Source: Blastobasis lacticolella (taxonomy: Eukaryota > Arthropoda > Insecta > Lepidoptera > Blastobasidae). From it: 64,000 bases of DNA. Positions 24,336 through 36,100 of this stretch are shown in pieces. The notes beneath the pieces are model-generated. The model worked only from the letters and a program-made list of their open reading frames with translations, had not been told where the DNA came from and searched no databases. Position 1 is the stretch's first letter; each line of letters opens with the position of its first letter. Location of the stretch: positions 7,452,501 through 7,516,500 of the forward strand of contig LR990050.1 in NCBI GenBank assembly GCA_905147135.1, read 5' to 3'. The translations under genes were made by a program, and so were the position numbers.

Positions 24336-24663
24336 TGGGAAAAAATAAAATTCTGTAGGTACTTATAGATTTTATTAATATATTTTCTCCACTAACTGAA
24401 GTTTATAACTTTACTTAACAAAACCATTAAATCAATATTTACAGTTAAGCGTGTAACCACCAGATTTAGTGGATTTTACACTACGTTGGCAACCCTATAG
24501 TTTTTTTTTGTTAGGGAAAGGCAAAGGGATAAAGCCCATAGAGCCAAGTCATTCATATATCGCATCATTCGCGGCTTTAGGGGTGTTCAATGTACATGCT
24601 ATTGTATGCTGTTCAACTCCGTCATCTTCGAGGGGAAAACGCCGGAAGCATGGCACAGAAGTA

Positions 24664-24692
24664 TATATTATTATTATTATTATTATTATTGA
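24664..24692. repeat. (ATT)n microsatellite
   Basis: Nine consecutive ATT/TTA units. A separate (TA)n run of about ten units is at 24840-24862. Confidence 0.9.
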
Positions 24693-24862
24693 TGGATACA
24701 CTAGCAGCTAATGCTGATACGTGTATATCACTGCACTTTAAATTGTTACTGATAAAACTTGTCCAGTCTATTTTTAAAAGAGTTCACTGATGGAGCGCTT
24801 ATAACGTCTTCGGGTAATTTATTCCACTCCAAACATATGCGATATATATATATATATATATA

Positions 24863-25228
24863 TTGTTCTTCAAGAAGAGTGGTAAGATTCTCTTGAAGAA
24901 CTTTAGACCAATATCACAAGCTCATAACCTCTTCTCGAGAGTCATTACGAGTCTCGCACGCAGGTTTGATGACTTCCAGCCACGCGAACAAGTCAGATTC
25001 CGAAAAGGCTTTAGCACCATAAACCACATACATACAGTCCGACAGATTGTACAGAAAACCGAAGAGTATAACCAGCCGGTATGCTTAGCGTTTGTGCCTG
25101 GCTGGGCTGCCTGTGCTCCAGTCTCTACAGCAGCGGCGCCAAATCGACTGTCAGCATATCGAAGCATTGAAGTGTCTGTACGAAAAGGCGACCATGTCAG
25201 TACGTCTTCAGGACCAGTGGCCTATTTT
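24863..25228 (+). pseudogene. RTE-type LINE fragment with internal deletion
   Basis: The frame reads LKNFRPISQAHNLFSRVITS, FDDFQPREQVRFRKGFSTIN and QIVQKTEEYNQPVCLAF, the fingers region of RTE-clade reverse transcriptases. It then jumps to the later IEVSVRK...ATMSVRLQDQ-type region, missing the FVDYEKAFD block. A MITE abuts the 3' end. Confidence 0.8.
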
Positions 25229-25365
25229 TTAACCATTCGCAACCACACGAGCGCTCGCGCGCGCTACCTGTCTCATTCGTAGTAAGTTCCTCGAGATAGA
25301 AAATACAGGCAGGCATTAGAAAGCGAGTGCTCGTGTGGATGCGAGCGGTTTAAAAATAGGGCTAC
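25222..25365. mobile_element. short MITE (hairpin-forming), member of the AP-intron family
   Basis: The left end CCTATTTTTTAACCATTCGC then AACCACACGAGCGCTCGC pairs with the right end GCGAGTGCTCGTGTGGATGC then GAGCGGTTTAAAAATAGGG. Arms of about 40 bp are separated by about 65 bp. The terminus matches elements at 6120 and 52190. Confidence 0.7.
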
Positions 25366-25683
25366 AGAACTCAAACCCTATTCAGTTGCAGTGAAGTGTT
25401 AGAAAGTGTGATGTCATATCGCCCATCGTTCAGTCTTACGGAAGAGATCGAATACGAAATTAGTGTAGGTAACGCTGAACAGTTAACATCATCATCATCG
25501 TATTGGCTGTAATCGCGCGCAGCATGATGCATTCGTCAGTAAAGATAGGGTCTCCTCTCCATCTATAGACACAAGCCACTTTATCTTTCTGTAGGGTCAG
25601 AATGAAATGTACTCAGTATAGGCAATAAAAACTGTATATTATTTAAAATATTTACTTATAATTATATTATAAATATCTTATTA

Positions 25684-27111
25684 TCAATCAAAATAATCAT
25701 CTATGTCAATATCGGGGTTAAGAATATCATCTCCAAATGGAGTGAGATCAATCTGATCAAGTATTAAGTTTTCACACATTTCTTCCAAATCTGTTTCTCC
25801 TATTAATATAGCCCCTTGTAACTTTCCATTTTGTAACACAAATTTTACATATTCTAAACCTGGAGTTGTGCGAAGTAGAATTTCATAATCACGTCCCAAG
25901 CCTTGTCCATTGTATTTTCCCAGTAAAATAACTCTGAATCCGAAAAGAGTAGTACAATGCGTAAATAGCTCAAAACAAAAATCTTGTAAAACTTCTTCAC
26001 TTATTATTCTGGCATGCATTGCCTTTGCTGCCATTCCAGCCATTTGTCGAGCTTGAGTCCACAGTCTCAATTGAAACCAATGTGGAGCATGATTCCATGC
26101 AGCATGAGCTACATCTCCAGCAGCAAATATATCTCTGATAGATGTTTCTTGACTCTCAGTTACTGCCAATCCACCATCAGCTCCTTTTTGTGGATTCACA
26201 TCAAAAGAAAAGTTTACGGCGGGTTCTACACCTGTTGCTGAGATTACAAAATCACATTGTATCGTCTTCCCATTTGAAAGTTCTACAATTAGGGGATATT
26301 CTTGATTATCTACTTCAGTAACTGACTTTATCTCAACCTTGTATACTATTTCTAACTCCTGTTCACCACATTTATTTTTCGATTTTTCCAACTTTTTGTA
26401 CCAATCTGGTCCCAATGCAGCTGACTTCAACTCTTTGTTTAGGGCAACCACTGTATCTTCTTCAGTAAAAACATGTCTTCTTAAAATAGTAGGTGTGCTT
26501 TTGGTATCACTTCTAGGAGCTGGATTTCTAAAGGTGTTTTGAAAAAATTCAGCTGCACCAGGGTCAATAAATGTAGCTGATATATAGTCATCTTTTATAA
26601 CCCAAACTTTTTGTATTCCTCTTGTAGCATGCACTATTTCAGAAGCAATGCCACCATTACCCACTATAACCATTCTACGTCCTGATTTAAGTTTATTTTG
26701 AAATTCTTGTACTGATTCTGTATCTCTGATACCAAGAATTCTTCTAGATTTATCAGAATCAGAAATCAATCTGGGTACTCCACCAGTACAAATACACATT
26801 ACATTGTACTTAATTGACACACCTCCATCTGTGCTAGCTATCTTATTTTTAGTATCTACATGCTTTAGTGAATCATAAACAATTTTTAAATTTGGGTGAA
26901 TTTTTTGCAGGGAGCTCGCTTCAGTTTCCTTTATATCGAATTTAACAATAGTTTTTGCGTAGAAACTCACATTAGTCACATTTTTCACTAGAGATGATGC
27001 TGTGAGAATAACCAAATGCTCTTCAGAATGAAGGATCGCCAAGGTTTCCACACAAGTTACTCCAGCTATACCACCACCCACAATCAGATATGTAGTTTCT
27101 ATTTTTTCCAT
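25684..27111 (-). CDS. Pyroxd1: PYROXD1, FAD/NAD(P)H pyridine nucleotide-disulphide oxidoreductase domain protein 1
   Basis: One uninterrupted 475-residue frame on the minus strand, close to the roughly 500 residues of vertebrate PYROXD1. An N-terminal Rossmann motif TTYLIVGGGIAGV (about residues 6-18) binds FAD. A second dinucleotide fold RMVIVGNGGIASEIV (about 145-159) binds NAD(P)H. SATGVEP and DIFAAGDVAHA form the second FAD contact. The diagnostic C-terminus DDILNPDIDIDDYFD is present. As in the family, the CxxxxC redox pair of classical disulphide reductases is absent. Known role: class I flavoprotein reductase that protects the tRNA ligase complex and is linked to muscle maintenance. 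The gene has no introns, unlike its neighbours. VAMP7 lies downstream, and SNX25 is divergent beyond the palindrome. Confidence 0.93.
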   Translation of the reverse strand: MEKIETTYLIVGGGIAGVTCVETLAILHSEEHLVILTASSLVKNVTNVSFYAKTIVKFDIKETEASSLQKIHPNLKIVYDSLKHVDTKNKIASTDGGVSIKYNVMCICTGGVPRLISDSDKSRRILGIRDTESVQEFQNKLKSGRRMVIVGNGGIASEIVHATRGIQKVWVIKDDYISATFIDPGAAEFFQNTFRNPAPRSDTKSTPTILRRHVFTEEDTVVALNKELKSAALGPDWYKKLEKSKNKCGEQELEIVYKVEIKSVTEVDNQEYPLIVELSNGKTIQCDFVISATGVEPAVNFSFDVNPQKGADGGLAVTESQETSIRDIFAAGDVAHAAWNHAPHWFQLRLWTQARQMAGMAAKAMHARIISEEVLQDFCFELFTHCTTLFGFRVILLGKYNGQGLGRDYEILLRTTPGLEYVKFVLQNGKLQGAILIGETDLEEMCENLILDQIDLTPFGDDILNPDIDIDDYFD

Positions 27112-27279
27112 TTTGTCAACACATTTTATTTAGGTACTATAAATTGCTGTAATAGAAATAGTTCTATTCAAATCTTACCAAAATTAACTGATAAGCTTAA
27201 TATAGCTTCAACTGTTCAACTCCACTTGATCAAAACAACTATGATAAATAAACCATACAGTGTTACCAGCAGCAGTTTC

Positions 27280-27800
27280 CAAAAAAGTACGTCCGGGCTA
27301 CTAAAATAGTACGAAATTGGCTAAAAGGTATGGTTTACATTGTCTTTTATTTTAGGTGGGGGGTTGGAGCCAATAAAACGGTGTTATTTTGACAACACAA
27401 GACCTCATTTACACGCCGGTGGTGCCAGTGAGCAAAAATACGTCAAAATCAACCCTTTCTTCCATAATTTTACGGTATTTTGCGGACAGGAAAGACAAAG
27501 TGACCACCTCAGCTAAATTTAGCATTTTGTAAAAACATACTAAATAGTACGATGTGAAGCAAAGTACGCCAAAGGTACGACAAACGGCCAAATAGTACGT
27601 AAATCGTACAAAAAAGTGCGGACTGGCAACGCTGAAACCATATGACTTTGACGTTTCTTTCTTTCTCATTGAAAAAAATAAAATTATGGCTCGGCGTCTC
27701 CTTGCTCGCCTTAAATATTTTTATTCAGTGCAACACTATTATAATATTCGTTATTCGTATATTTTGTTTTTGCTTGTAGTGGACGGTGTACACAGCAAAT
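27280..27800. other. region upstream of PYROXD1, no gene recognised
   Basis: It contains several GTACG/TAGTACG words (27288-27610) and one 86-codon minus-strand frame (27409-27669) without family features. Probably repeat-derived. Confidence 0.35.
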
Positions 27801-27805
27801 ATTGG

Positions 27806-28987
27806 CAAAAAACCGCAAATCGATGTACAGGATAGCCGTTTGGTATACGAGTACTTTAGGTTTAAACAATCATTTTGACCGGTAGTTCCTAAAAATATTC
27901 CCAGGGGGGGAGCAGTAATATCGATATTAATTTTTTATATGGGATTTGAATTTTTTTTTCTCAGATTCCTATCGTGTTTGGTATCAAATGAAAGGGCATC
28001 ATGAGCCGGTTCTAAAAATATACTACACCAATACCATTCGGCCACCTGTTTTCTAAAAATCCACGAAATATTTTCAAAACATACCAAGTTTGGACCCCTC
28101 CAGGTAGGAGACGGATTAGTAAATTTTTGTATAACATACGCCAAATGTCTCTAAATATACCCATATCCAACGACAAAAAGGCGATTTAAAAAATATTTTA
28201 ATTTACTAATTTTAAAATATTTTTTTCTTTATTAAAAAGTTGAGATTTAGTATTTTTTTAAACTTATAGAACTCTCCTGTACTGTACTATTATTATTGTG
28301 TTTTATGCTATTATCTATGTAAAATAATGCTCTTACGGTTTCTATCTCCCCCTCCCCCTTTCCTCTCTCCCTCCGCACTCCTCACTCTGCACCTAAGCGA
28401 ATTTGATTTCCTCTCAGGTGCAGGAAAATCCTCTCAGGTGCAGGAGGAGAAGGGGGGGTGGGGGGGAAACGTATTAATATCAATTTAACATAGATTAACA
28501 ATAGTAAAGTGCAGTACAGTTCGATATGATTCAAAAAAAACTAAATCTCAACTTTTTAATAAAGAAAAAAATATTTTAAAATTAGTAAATTAAAATATTT
28601 TTTAAATCGCCTTTTTGTCTTTGGATATGGGCATATTAAGAGTCATTTGGCGTATATTTTATAAAAATTTACTAATCCGTCTCCTACCTGGAGGAGTCCA
28701 AACTTGGTATGTTTTGAAAATATTTCTTGGATTTTAAGAAAACAGGTGGCTGAAAGTTATTGGTGTAGTATATTTTTAGAACCGGCTTATGATGCCCTTT
28801 CATTTGATACCAAACACGATAGGATTCCGAAAAAAAAAATTTCGATTCCCATATTAAAAATTAATGTCAATATTACTGGCCCCCCCCTGGGAATATTTTT
28901 AGGAACTACCGGTCAAAATGATTGTTTTAACCTAAAGTACCCGTGTACCAAACGGCTATCCTGTACATCGATTTGCGGTTTTTTTTT
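27806..28987. repeat. about 1.2-kb imperfect palindrome (long inverted repeat)
   Basis: Left arm 27806 to about 28290 is inverted in 28500-28987. Matching blocks include AACCGCAAATCGATGTACAG, GGTATCAAATGAAAGGGCAT, ACGGATTAGTAAATTTTTGT and GAGATTTAGTATTTTTTT, each found reversed on the other side. The centre near 28396 is a C-rich tract facing a G-rich tract, so pairing may continue to a small loop. It contains no gene; the 69- and 117-codon frames in the arms mirror each other and follow from the repeat. It lies between PYROXD1 and SNX25, which are transcribed away from it. Confidence 0.85.
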
Positions 28988-28989
28988 AC

Positions 28990-30115
28990 GTAGCTCGACC
29001 ACTATTGGCCATCGTGTGATCATTTGTTTTGAATTTAATGAAATGAACATTTGTTAGGTAGGTACCTACCTAACTTCTTTTGATCAATAAAATCTCAGAA
29101 AAAAATTTCGCTTACGCTAAAAATCAAATGATGAAATACATAGATCGACAAATATTTGATACGGTCGATTTCGATTTTGTCGATAATTTTTGTTTGTTGA
29201 TAAACAAATATTATTCTACAATCCCAATCAATGTAATTTTTTTATTTTTTGTGATAGTAGTAGGCAGTGTTGCCATCTCAGTGGAATTTCCACTACTTCT
29301 GGTGATTTTGACTTAACTTTTAGCGGACAAATTTTGGTTTTAGTGGCTAGTGGATTTTTCTAGTGGCTTTGGTTGCTATAGTAAGTGGTAAGGAACAAAA
29401 TTCAACCACTAGCACGATTTACATATTTACAGGTAATAACTCGAACGTTTACGTTACAGGTGTATATTTTGTGTAGGCATTATTCAGAACTAAGGAAATC
29501 GAGGATTCTTTGAAAATAGTTTGTAGTAAATAATTTAGATTATGGCCAAGGCAATTTATTCTGCATAAAATAAATCGTTGAAGGAGCTGATTCTTCCAAA
29601 GATGATTGCCTTTAAGATAATTTTTTTTAGTACTAACCCAACCTACTAAACAAAAATAAACTATAATTTTATAATATAAATTACAATATAATTACTTTAT
29701 TTTGTAATAATATTTAGGTATTATCTGTCTGACATAATATGTTAGTGGTTTTCCTGGTGGTTTATGGGATCGCCAATTTAGTGGTTTTCTGATGGATTAC
29801 TATACCACAATTTGTAAATTCGTTTAAACAAAGTTGGCAATACTGGTAGTAGCAAAGTGGTTTAAGTACCTATTTATAGTGCGCGCGCTGATGTCAGATG
29901 CGCTTTGGCAGTGTTTTTATTGTTGGTGTTCGTCTTAAATATTGATGATTGCAATTAAATAAATCGCAATTAAAAATACACAATAAAGTAATTCGTAAGA
30001 AAAAATAAATTAGCAAAATGTAAACATGTAACAACGGCGTATGGGGTTTAAGCATCCCATTCCAGACATTAAGTTACAATAAATATTTAATATTTATAAA
30101 TGTAATACAGTAATC
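28990..30115 (+). other. SNX25 upstream region and presumed 5' UTR
   Basis: AT-rich, with repeated GTGG(T/A)TTT words (29270-29400 and 29740-29800) of unknown origin. No TATA box is convincing; the leader probably lies in the last about 250 bases before the start codon at 30116. Confidence 0.35.
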
Positions 30116-33100
30116 ATGTTGAAGTTCATAGCATTCGGTGGAGTAACCTTATTTTTCGCTGTGGCTTGGTGTTTACCTTCAGTTTGGAGTTTAATTTACT
30201 TAATAGTATTTAGTTTTCTATTAGTAATATCAGTATTTCTATTGAACCTTTGGGGTCATATCACTCTATCTACACCTCACCAAACCCCATTATTCCTCAT
30301 TGATAGAATAGAGAAGGAAGTACGACAACTTGAAGAAATACTAAAGGTAAGTATATATAACTATAACAAAACAAGTTAAAAAATGAATAAAAAATTCTGA
30401 TGTTATATTAAGTATTTTAAATTTTAAATAAATGACGAATTAAAGTAAGTTCAGATACTTTTCTAAAAATTTACGTTGTATTGCCACTCATGTATTGTAT
30501 TTACTGCCACATCTTTGAAACAAGTTAGTAGTCAATAAACAAAAGTAGAGTAGACAAAAACGGAATAAAACCAGAAAGTAATATGGGTACTTACATAATA
30601 AAATAAAATGACAGCTATTAATTTAAGGATTAAATTTGCTTGTACTTTGTCTTAGATAAATTTTCCAGGAATGTTAACAAATTACAAACCCCTTTTACAT
30701 ATCTCATTAATCTGCCAAAACAAAAGGAATAGATATGAACTCACACCTTGGTTGGAGTGTAGCAAAGGGGGTGCTGAGGAAAAAAAGACTATAGTTTTGA
30801 CATTGAATTATTTTATTTTTATGACTTCAGTAAATAAACAACTATTGCGGTCATTATTATAAAATAATTAAGCTGTGTTAGTTTTGCAAATAGAGTAATT
30901 AGACACCTATTTTCAAAACTAACACAGCTTAATAATTTGAGTATAACACCTGCCTTGGGAACAGTGCCGGGGTACCTCAGGTGCCCTAGACAGACTTAGC
31001 TTTGGACATCAGTATAAAAGATACATAACATAATACTCTAATTTCAGCAAAAAATACTTATTTATTCAAAATGAGTTTTAAAATAAAAGTCAGCAAAAAT
31101 AGTTATGGGAAATTATAAATTTTGAAGCATGTTACTTAGTAGCAATGACATATGAAAATTTGAAAAAAAATTTATGTCATTGTTATTCGAATGCTTAGCA
31201 TATTTTTGCTCACTCTAATTAAAATTGGCTATATTCCGTTTGCTAGATTTAATTAAAAGTCTTTACTATCTATGATTGATCTAACTAGAAATAAGGCTCA
31301 GTGTTTAGACTTGCCTCCTAGACAGACTTACCCAAATGGACTTTGAAAAATTTTTTCATTGAATTTGTGGATTGCCAGTACTAAAACATTTTTTTTTTCA
31401 TTTTAGGAAGATCAAACCAATTGGCCTCACTTAATAAAGAAGACCCCAACACCCATTATTTTTGGGCGTACCGTAGACAGTCAACTACAGTTACTCCTGG
31501 ACTATGTTCTCAGGGACTTTCTTGTCAAATGGCTTAATGAAATCGCTCACAGACCTGAACCCGTAGTCGATAAGTTTAAAGAACATACTTGGGGAGCCAT
31601 ACAAAGTCTATATGAGAGAATGCAAAAAGTAGATGCTGAGAAACTGATAGCTAATGATATGATTACAAGAATTACTCAGCACTTTGAAAGAATTAGAATT
31701 GCTCAGAGTTGTGCGTAAGTATAATTTATATCTAGACTAATATTATATAGAAAAAAGATTTGTATTTTTGTTTGTAATGAATTAACACCAAAACTACTGG
31801 ACCAATTTTATAATTTATTTAACTAATAGAATATTACATTATTACTGAGTAACATAGGCTTATATCCTGCAAAAATAAAAGGTTCATGTGGGAAAATTTA
31901 TTATTGTAAATAATGAGATCCGATCTACGCGCGGGTAAAAGCCGCTAAGAATGGGTAGTTCTTAATAATTTTATAGCACATAATAGTAGTTTATGCAACT
32001 GTCATATAAAAGGGGGTATTAAAACATGAGTATGATAATAGTTTGACAATAGTGTTTTAATACCTAATTATATGCAGTTGCATACACTGCTTTATCTACA
32101 CTCATAATTTTATGTTAAAATATCGTATAATTTTATCAACTTAGCTGGAAGTAAGCTGCGAGTCAGTTCTGTAGTATCTACGCGTCAAGGATATCAAGCG
32201 GCGAGAAATTCACTTAACTATTTTCACATTTATCTATTTATTTGCTTAAAATAAGGAAAAACATTCACAAATACAAATTACAACAATTACAAAAATATTC
32301 TGCTTAGCGGGAAAATAATTACACAGAATATAAACAGGAAAATTTAAATTTTGAATTTGAATTTGTTAATGACATCTAAGTATTCAGCCTACATTACGCC
32401 GTGTCCCGGCGCCCGACAAAAAATTAAAAAATAAAAGTGTTGCATAATGATTAAAAAGTTATTTTACGATACAGCTGTAATGAAAATAGTATGGGACATG
32501 CTGTATCGAAAATAAATTTTTAAAATTTTATAGTCTGGCGTAAAAAAAGTGTACCCTTAAACGACTGTTTTCGAATATGTAATTGGAACATTATGCTATG
32601 AGTGTAGATAGAAACATTAATTTGTGCAATTAAAGCGTTAAATACATCTATACTTACTAATATTAAAAAGAGGAAATGTTTGATTTTTTGTTTGTTTGTT
32701 TGTATTGAATAGGCTTCGAAACTACTGGACCGATTTCAAAAATTCTTTCACCGTTGGGAAGCTACACTATCCCCGGGTGACATAGGCTATATTATATTCT
32801 CTAAAAAATTACGGATCATTAATAAAACTCCAATAGTGTAACCCAAGGTGTAAAAAAATACCCAAAAAATTCCTTACATCGCGTGTGCTGCGAAAACTAT
32901 TGATGATAGAACAAAATAATGTACTACGACTTTGCAGTACACATCATTATTTACAAAAAGTGTCGCGACAGTATATGTCTATAGTTATGTCTATGTTATA
33001 GTTTGACGACCTGAGTGGTTCAATGGTCAACATGCCGGTCTGCCACGCAAGAGGTCCCGGGTTCGATTCCCGGCCGGGCAGAAATTGAAATGATGAATTT

Positions 33101-36100
33101 TTAATTTCTGTTACGGGTCTGGGTGTTCTATGTATAACAAGTATGTATTTAAAAGTATTTAAGTAGTATATCAGTTATCGAGCACCCATAGTACAAGCTT
33201 TGCTTAGTTTGGGGCTAGATGGCGCTGTGTGAATTTGTCCACGGATTTATTTTATTTATTTATAGTTATGTCACAATAAGTGTTCATTTATTTTCAAAAT
33301 TTAATTGAAAAGCCGCCGCTAAAAAACGCTCTTTATTTGTACCTTGGTATTAATCCTAATCAAAATCAATTACTTCATATTCACGACTGCTTCAATACCT
33401 TTATATAACTTTTTTAATTATTCAATTCAGACATTCCATTCGAAAGATATCAAGTGTTTAAAAATGGGAGTATTAGAAAAAAGTCGCATGTTCGCCTCAG
33501 TCCGCTCGGATATCTAGGCAGCACGGGGTACGGGAAATGTACAATGTCAAGAAATAAAGTACCGCGCGGCCCACTCGCGCGGTCGGCTCCCTACGCAGCG
33601 GTCGTGTGCGGAATCGAATAATTTTCGCTTGAAAGTAACCCGTGTACCCGTAGTCGTACCCGTGCGAACCCGGGGCGGGCCGCTAGTAAAAATATATATG
33701 CAGTAAAGGTAAGTTCGATGCAATAAAACAACTGTATCAATGTTTCAGGATGGAATTGAATCAACCCCCGGTATTTGCCCTTTCACCTCATCTCCTGTCT
33801 TGTGAGACGGAACTGCACTACCTTCGGCAGATCAGTGAGCTAATCATCATGTTCCTAATGCCCAGATGCTACTCCCTCACACCTGCATCACATCTCATGA
33901 GGGAAATAGTAGCATGCAAAGGTACTTATTAACTGTTAATTGATTGCCAATTAAAGTTGATAAAAAATATAAATATTGTTAAAAAAATATAATAATACTA
34001 CAGTAGTACCCAGATAAAGTCCTTCAAGTGACCAGCGACATTTCGTCGTACTAATCGGCTGATGCGCTAAACTGATGTTTCCCTACTGCCTTAGAATTTA
34101 CCTAACTGGAGTATACATTGTCACTATATACGGTTAGCCGTTATAAACGTCTATTTATTTATTAAATCTTCATGCACAAAATAGTACAATATGGACTCAG
34201 CGGCCGGCCGTCTGCCGTCTGCACACGCATATTGTATATTTCGGTGGCCATACAGCTGTGCGTACGATTCATATGGCCGCGTATGATAGCACCGCGTCTG
34301 ACTCTTTGATATTTGGGTTAGCTGCGAAAGTCATCATATCAGCCAGAAGACGCCCACTGCTGAGCATAGGCCTCCCCCAGAGATGTCCTCATAGGCCGGT
34401 CCTGTGCCTTCCGCATCCAGCTGGTACCTGCGATCTTTACCAGGTCGTCGACCCACCTTGTGGGAGTCCACGCTGCGTCTTCCAGTGCGTGCGTGCTGCG
34501 AAAGTATTAATATGTTAAATCTTAACATAAAATACAATTCTTTTCCAAAATTCTAGTCTTACAACCAGCCATAGATCTATTGACCGAACCGGACTACATA
34601 AATCAGAAAATTATCCAATATCTGGAAGCACAGAAAGAGGCAGTTGCGATGCACGTCAGGACTCATGAATACGCCAAAACATTTGAGGACTACATCCGTC
34701 TTATAAAGAACTGTAACAATGTTGACACACTGAAACGGTTACGGTGAGTAGTTATCAGTTTTCACTGCACTGTTGTTGTTTAGTCATCGATTGTGTAATT
34801 AACGCAGTTTAATTATCGCATACTTCGTTCATTTTCAAATAGTAATAGGAAATTTTTACTGTTCATGAAACAGGGGATCTGTACGTTCATCGTCTTGAGT
34901 ACCTACACTAAGAGTCACATACATAATTCACACATCACAGCCCATAACAGTCCACTGCAGGAGTTAGGGCCTCTTCTACGAAAAGGGAGGTTATTGCCAT
35001 AATCTCCACGCTTTGCTGGCGGGTTGGAGATCGCAGTTTTATAATATAACAATACAAAACGCTGCTGCCCATTTTCCAGTCTACGGAGGCGCTTAGATCT
35101 TTTGTCTCTAAACCATTAGTTGCCTTGTACGACACCCACGAGTGTAAGAGGTTGGTGCTATTCTACTCTGCCGGACACCACACGGCCTGTGTGGTGTCCG
35201 GCACATAATTACAATAATATTAAAACATTACAAATGTCTTTCATTGCAGCTACGACATCGTAACCCAGATAATGCAAGCGACGACACTGCAAAACGTAAA
35301 GCGTGCGAAAGGGGTAGACGTTGATGGCGAAAAGGGTGGTTCGCAGAATGTTAGCCGGCAACAAATAGCTGAAGCCAAAAAGCTAAAAAAATATATTAGT
35401 CAACTAACGATTGCCAAAGCCGAATGTGAGGATGCCTTGAGGAAGCAGGGCTGGGATGGTGCCTTCCCTGCTGTAGAGTCGGAAAGCAAGGTATGCGATA
35501 TTTTGGTGTGAATTTACGTTTAATCATAGCAATTAGCTTTATTGATGAATGCTATTAGCCAATATTCTGTTGTGGTCTTAAAAACATCAGCACACAGACG
35601 TCGGCGATGATTCATCTTCAAACACCCCACTTTAATCTGGGATTTAGTAGGAACATCGAAATAATACAGCCAGGTTTGATCACATGTAACAATCGAGTTC
35701 ACGTAGATAGATCGGCCGTTTTAAATTTTTTGTAACATATCACGACACCAAGTCTCATGCTGCGCCCCAGAGAGAACAAAGTTTCCGTACTTTCAAATGG
35801 TCGTGAAGAATATCCGATGAATAGTTTGAGCACTTAACTAGAGGGTTTTGATCTGTTGATATGGCACACGTCGGTCTGCATTCAATAGTTTTCGTACAGC
35901 CTCAATGTTATTATCGATAGTAACTTCTATCAGCCTGCCGGACCTTCCATCTTCCTCCAAATTAAAATTGCCGCGATTGAATTGAATATGCCACCGTTCT
36001 TATGGTCCTCAGAGATGGACAAGTTTCTCTCAGTGCACTAATAATTTCTTCGAAACATTTTTGTTTAGTCAAGCCACGCTTAAAGTTATACGAAATATTT

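Noticed and set aside
27409..27669. 86-codon minus-strand frame
   Set aside because: No family motif, AT-rich codon use, next to repeat words; not supported as a gene.
27935..29057. Two open frames encoding similar FENISWI(F/L)RKQVAE peptides
   Set aside because: They are the two arms of the palindrome read from opposite strands; no independent coding evidence.
33004..33080. Functional tRNA gene
   Set aside because: A and B boxes are present, but the cloverleaf stems do not pair well and a SINE body follows.
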